Of a stretch of 64,000 nucleotides of DNA, positions 62,604 to 64,000 are shown piece after piece. The notes under the pieces were generated by a model, which saw nothing but the letters and a program-made list of their open reading frames with translations, had not been told where the DNA came from and searched no databases. Made by a program: the position numbers and the translations under genes. Origin of the DNA: Rosettibacter primus (GTDB lineage Bacteria; Bacteroidota; Ignavibacteria; Ignavibacteriales; Melioribacteraceae); assembly GCF_036860675.1 (NCBI RefSeq), contig NZ_JAYKGK010000001.1:660286-724285 (forward strand). Reading direction: 5' to 3'. The first letter of the stretch is position 1; each line of letters begins with the position of its first letter.

Positions 62604-63236
62604 TTACAATTCACAAACCTTGGTAAAGCAGCCTCTGACAAAAAAGCTATAAGTGGAGCTTGGTTCTAAATCAGTAACTGTAAAAATATAATCAGATATT
62701 TTAGTTGAAGGAAGATTGATGTCGGTACGCTCAAAGTATTCAGAGCCTTCAGTTATACTCTGAAAAAGTTTCATACCAAATGGATAATCTTGCGGATTAG
62801 TTAATTTAAAATCAACACTACATTTATTATTTGCATCACATTTTTCGCTATTTGATACTGGCTCCAAAATTGGCGCCTGTGCAGTTTTCAAACCCATACT
62901 CACATCATAAAAATTTATCCAGCCTGCAATATGTGAACCCCATGCCCAAGAAGTATTGGAAACAAACTTTTGGGTAGAAGAATCAAAATGAGCAGTATAT
63001 GAGTGCGATTCGCCGGGTTTTGTACTTAAACTCACCCATCCATCCCATATTCCAGTTGAAGAATCAGCTGCAAGAAATTTTGCCCAGCCGGATAGTGTGT
63101 TTGTTTTTGAATTAAACCGCGGGGTGCAGTCACCGCCACCCGGGCATCCTGTTGTTTCATTGAATGAAAGCCAGCCATAATTGCAATCGGAAATATTTCC
63201 AAAAGTTGACTTTCTTGATATTTTCATCTTTGTCAT
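62604..63236 (-). CDS. Gly-Trp-repeat surface protein resembling Patescibacteria (CPR) proteins
   Basis: A 210-residue protein without a recognisable signal peptide. Repeated strand modules carry GWLSFNETTGC, SGWAKFLAADSS, WDGWVSLSTKP and SWAWGSHIAGWINFYDVS (about 20-120), then a fibronectin-like half (EPVSNSEKCDANNKCSVDFKLTNP...). From memory, such GWISF / WAWG modules are characteristic of surface proteins in Patescibacteria genomes. Here the gene is Cys-containing (six Cys, probable disulfides) and visibly more GC-rich than its surroundings. It may be transferred, truncated at its 5' end, or a fragment. It ends ten bases before the -35 element of the next gene. Confidence 0.65.
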   Translation of the reverse strand: MTKMKISRKSTFGNISDCNYGWLSFNETTGCPGGGDCTPRFNSKTNTLSGWAKFLAADSSTGIWDGWVSLSTKPGESHSYTAHFDSSTQKFVSNTSWAWGSHIAGWINFYDVSMGLKTAQAPILEPVSNSEKCDANNKCSVDFKLTNPQDYPFGMKLFQSITEGSEYFERTDINLPSTKISDYIFTVTDLEPSSTYSFFVRGCFTKVCEL

Positions 63237-64000
63237 TAAACTAATCCTTCTGCTTTTTTGATTAACTAATCTACAGAGTATTCAATAAAATTTTTGTTAT
63301 ACCTCACATTTTTCTTTCTCCCTCTTAAATCTGAATTAGCCGACATTAACAGATGATATTTGAAAATAAGCATCACAGAAAGAGATTTAACTACAAGAAA
63401 AAGTTATCATTGTTTTACTTGAGGATGTGTGAAAAATATTACCAGAAGAACATTGAATTTCATTGTAATAAGTATTTTGTTTATTTCAACTACGAACACT
63501 TTTACAAAAAAATACAGCAGTTACTTCAAAATTCTTTTTCAAATCAAGTGAGTTGACTTTGGAATATATAACAAGAAGACTTTCTAAATCAATATGTAGC
63601 CCTCTAATGTTTAACATTAATGATTGTGTAAATTAAAAATCTCTTTTGATGCATAATAACAAAATTACTATTAAAAATAAATAAGTCATCACTTTACTTA
63701 ATTTTCATTATCTCCTTACGATTTTATTTTATATACACTTCTTTGGTTAAGACTTCATGAATGCTACTCTCAATCTCAGCTGAAAAAATTTGTTCTAATT
63801 CTGAAATAAATTCAGATTAATATTGCATCATGAATCCAAAAATTAGCATTCGTCTTCCGAAATAGCTTGCAATTTCTTACTTAAAAGAATATTCATATGA
63901 AAAACTGTAACCAAATATGTTTTTAAAATTAAAGATATTTATACCTTTTCGAAGTGAACCCGCTTTTAGCGGGTGAACGAAGACCCGCCTTATCCAGTAT
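63237..64000. other. Terminal intergenic region, no confident gene
   Basis: These 764 bases upstream of the Gly-Trp-repeat gene show no convincing coding sequence; a 67-codon frame at 63353-63556 is rich in Lys/Tyr/Phe and looks like chance. At the right edge an inverted repeat ACCCGCT / AGCGGGT (63958-63964 with 63968-63974, loop TTT) is followed by GAACGAAGACCCGCC, which repeats the CCCGC core. It may be the start of an interspersed element continuing beyond the window. Confidence 0.45.

Noticed and set aside
63353..63556. 67-codon plus-strand frame in the terminal region
   Set aside because: Extremely Lys/Tyr/Phe/Asn rich, no ribosome-binding site or motif, and composition expected of random AT-rich DNA.

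Overview
The window is AT-rich chromosomal DNA (by eye about 30% GC) from a member of the Bacteroidota/Chlorobi/Ignavibacteria group, most likely an Ignavibacteria-like organism. The evidence is: two secreted proteins ending in the C-terminal sorting domain with the NYPNPFNP motif; TonB-dependent receptors; a short group-1 sigma factor of the Bacteroidota type; promoters that fit TTG-N19-21-TAnnTTTG; a tmRNA tag ending YALAA; and a small Hc1-like histone. No tRNA, rRNA, CRISPR array, insertion sequence or phage gene was recognised.

Layout. 1-5954 (minus): alpha/beta hydrolase, biotin transporter BioY, membrane Fe-S oxidoreductase, Hc1-like protein, CapA-like phosphoesterase and an MFS exporter cut by the window edge. 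6115-10217 (plus): a small conserved protein, then an acyl-CoA dehydrogenase/HisA-like/cNMP-binding/universal stress/eIF2B-like run. 11341-13799 (plus): rpoD with a strong terminator, then a class V aminotransferase. 13953-20753 (plus): a complete trpEGDCFBA operon behind a leader peptide with four consecutive Trp codons and a terminator/antiterminator pair. 20898-32789 (minus): a pectin/polygalacturonate utilisation locus (2-keto-3-deoxygluconate kinase, secreted cupin, secreted two-domain VOC protein, two TonB receptors, GH28 polygalacturonase, LacI regulator, secreted beta-helix protein). 33221-43160 (minus): housekeeping genes (PhoH, LysM protein, coiled-coil lipoprotein, RadC, GuaA, GcvH, AccC, AccB, TPR protein, PHP hydrolase, ABM-like protein, DapF). 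43283-51687 (minus): a 1237-residue multi-PAS histidine kinase, tmRNA, cobalamin adenosyltransferase, YgfZ, a lipoprotein and an M20 peptidase. 51841-54277 (plus): LptF/LptG permeases. 54328-60766 (minus): an envelope-signalling operon of exported protein, FecR-domain protein, predicted outer-membrane barrel and CHASE2 adenylate cyclase. 61203-63236 (minus): two genes that look compositionally different, one resembling Patescibacteria (CPR) surface proteins, with a classical TTGACA/TATACT promoter between them.

Most notable. The trp leader combines a Bacteroidota-type promoter, a WWWW leader peptide, and a 13-bp antiterminator whose upstream strand is the last codons of the leader peptide itself. 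Two other genes (phoH and capA) have intrinsic terminators overlapping the 5' end of their reading frames, so they appear to depend on read-through or coupling. In phoH the only SD-spaced codon is ACG. The FecR/barrel/CHASE2-cyclase operon is the best candidate for an incompletely described signalling system.
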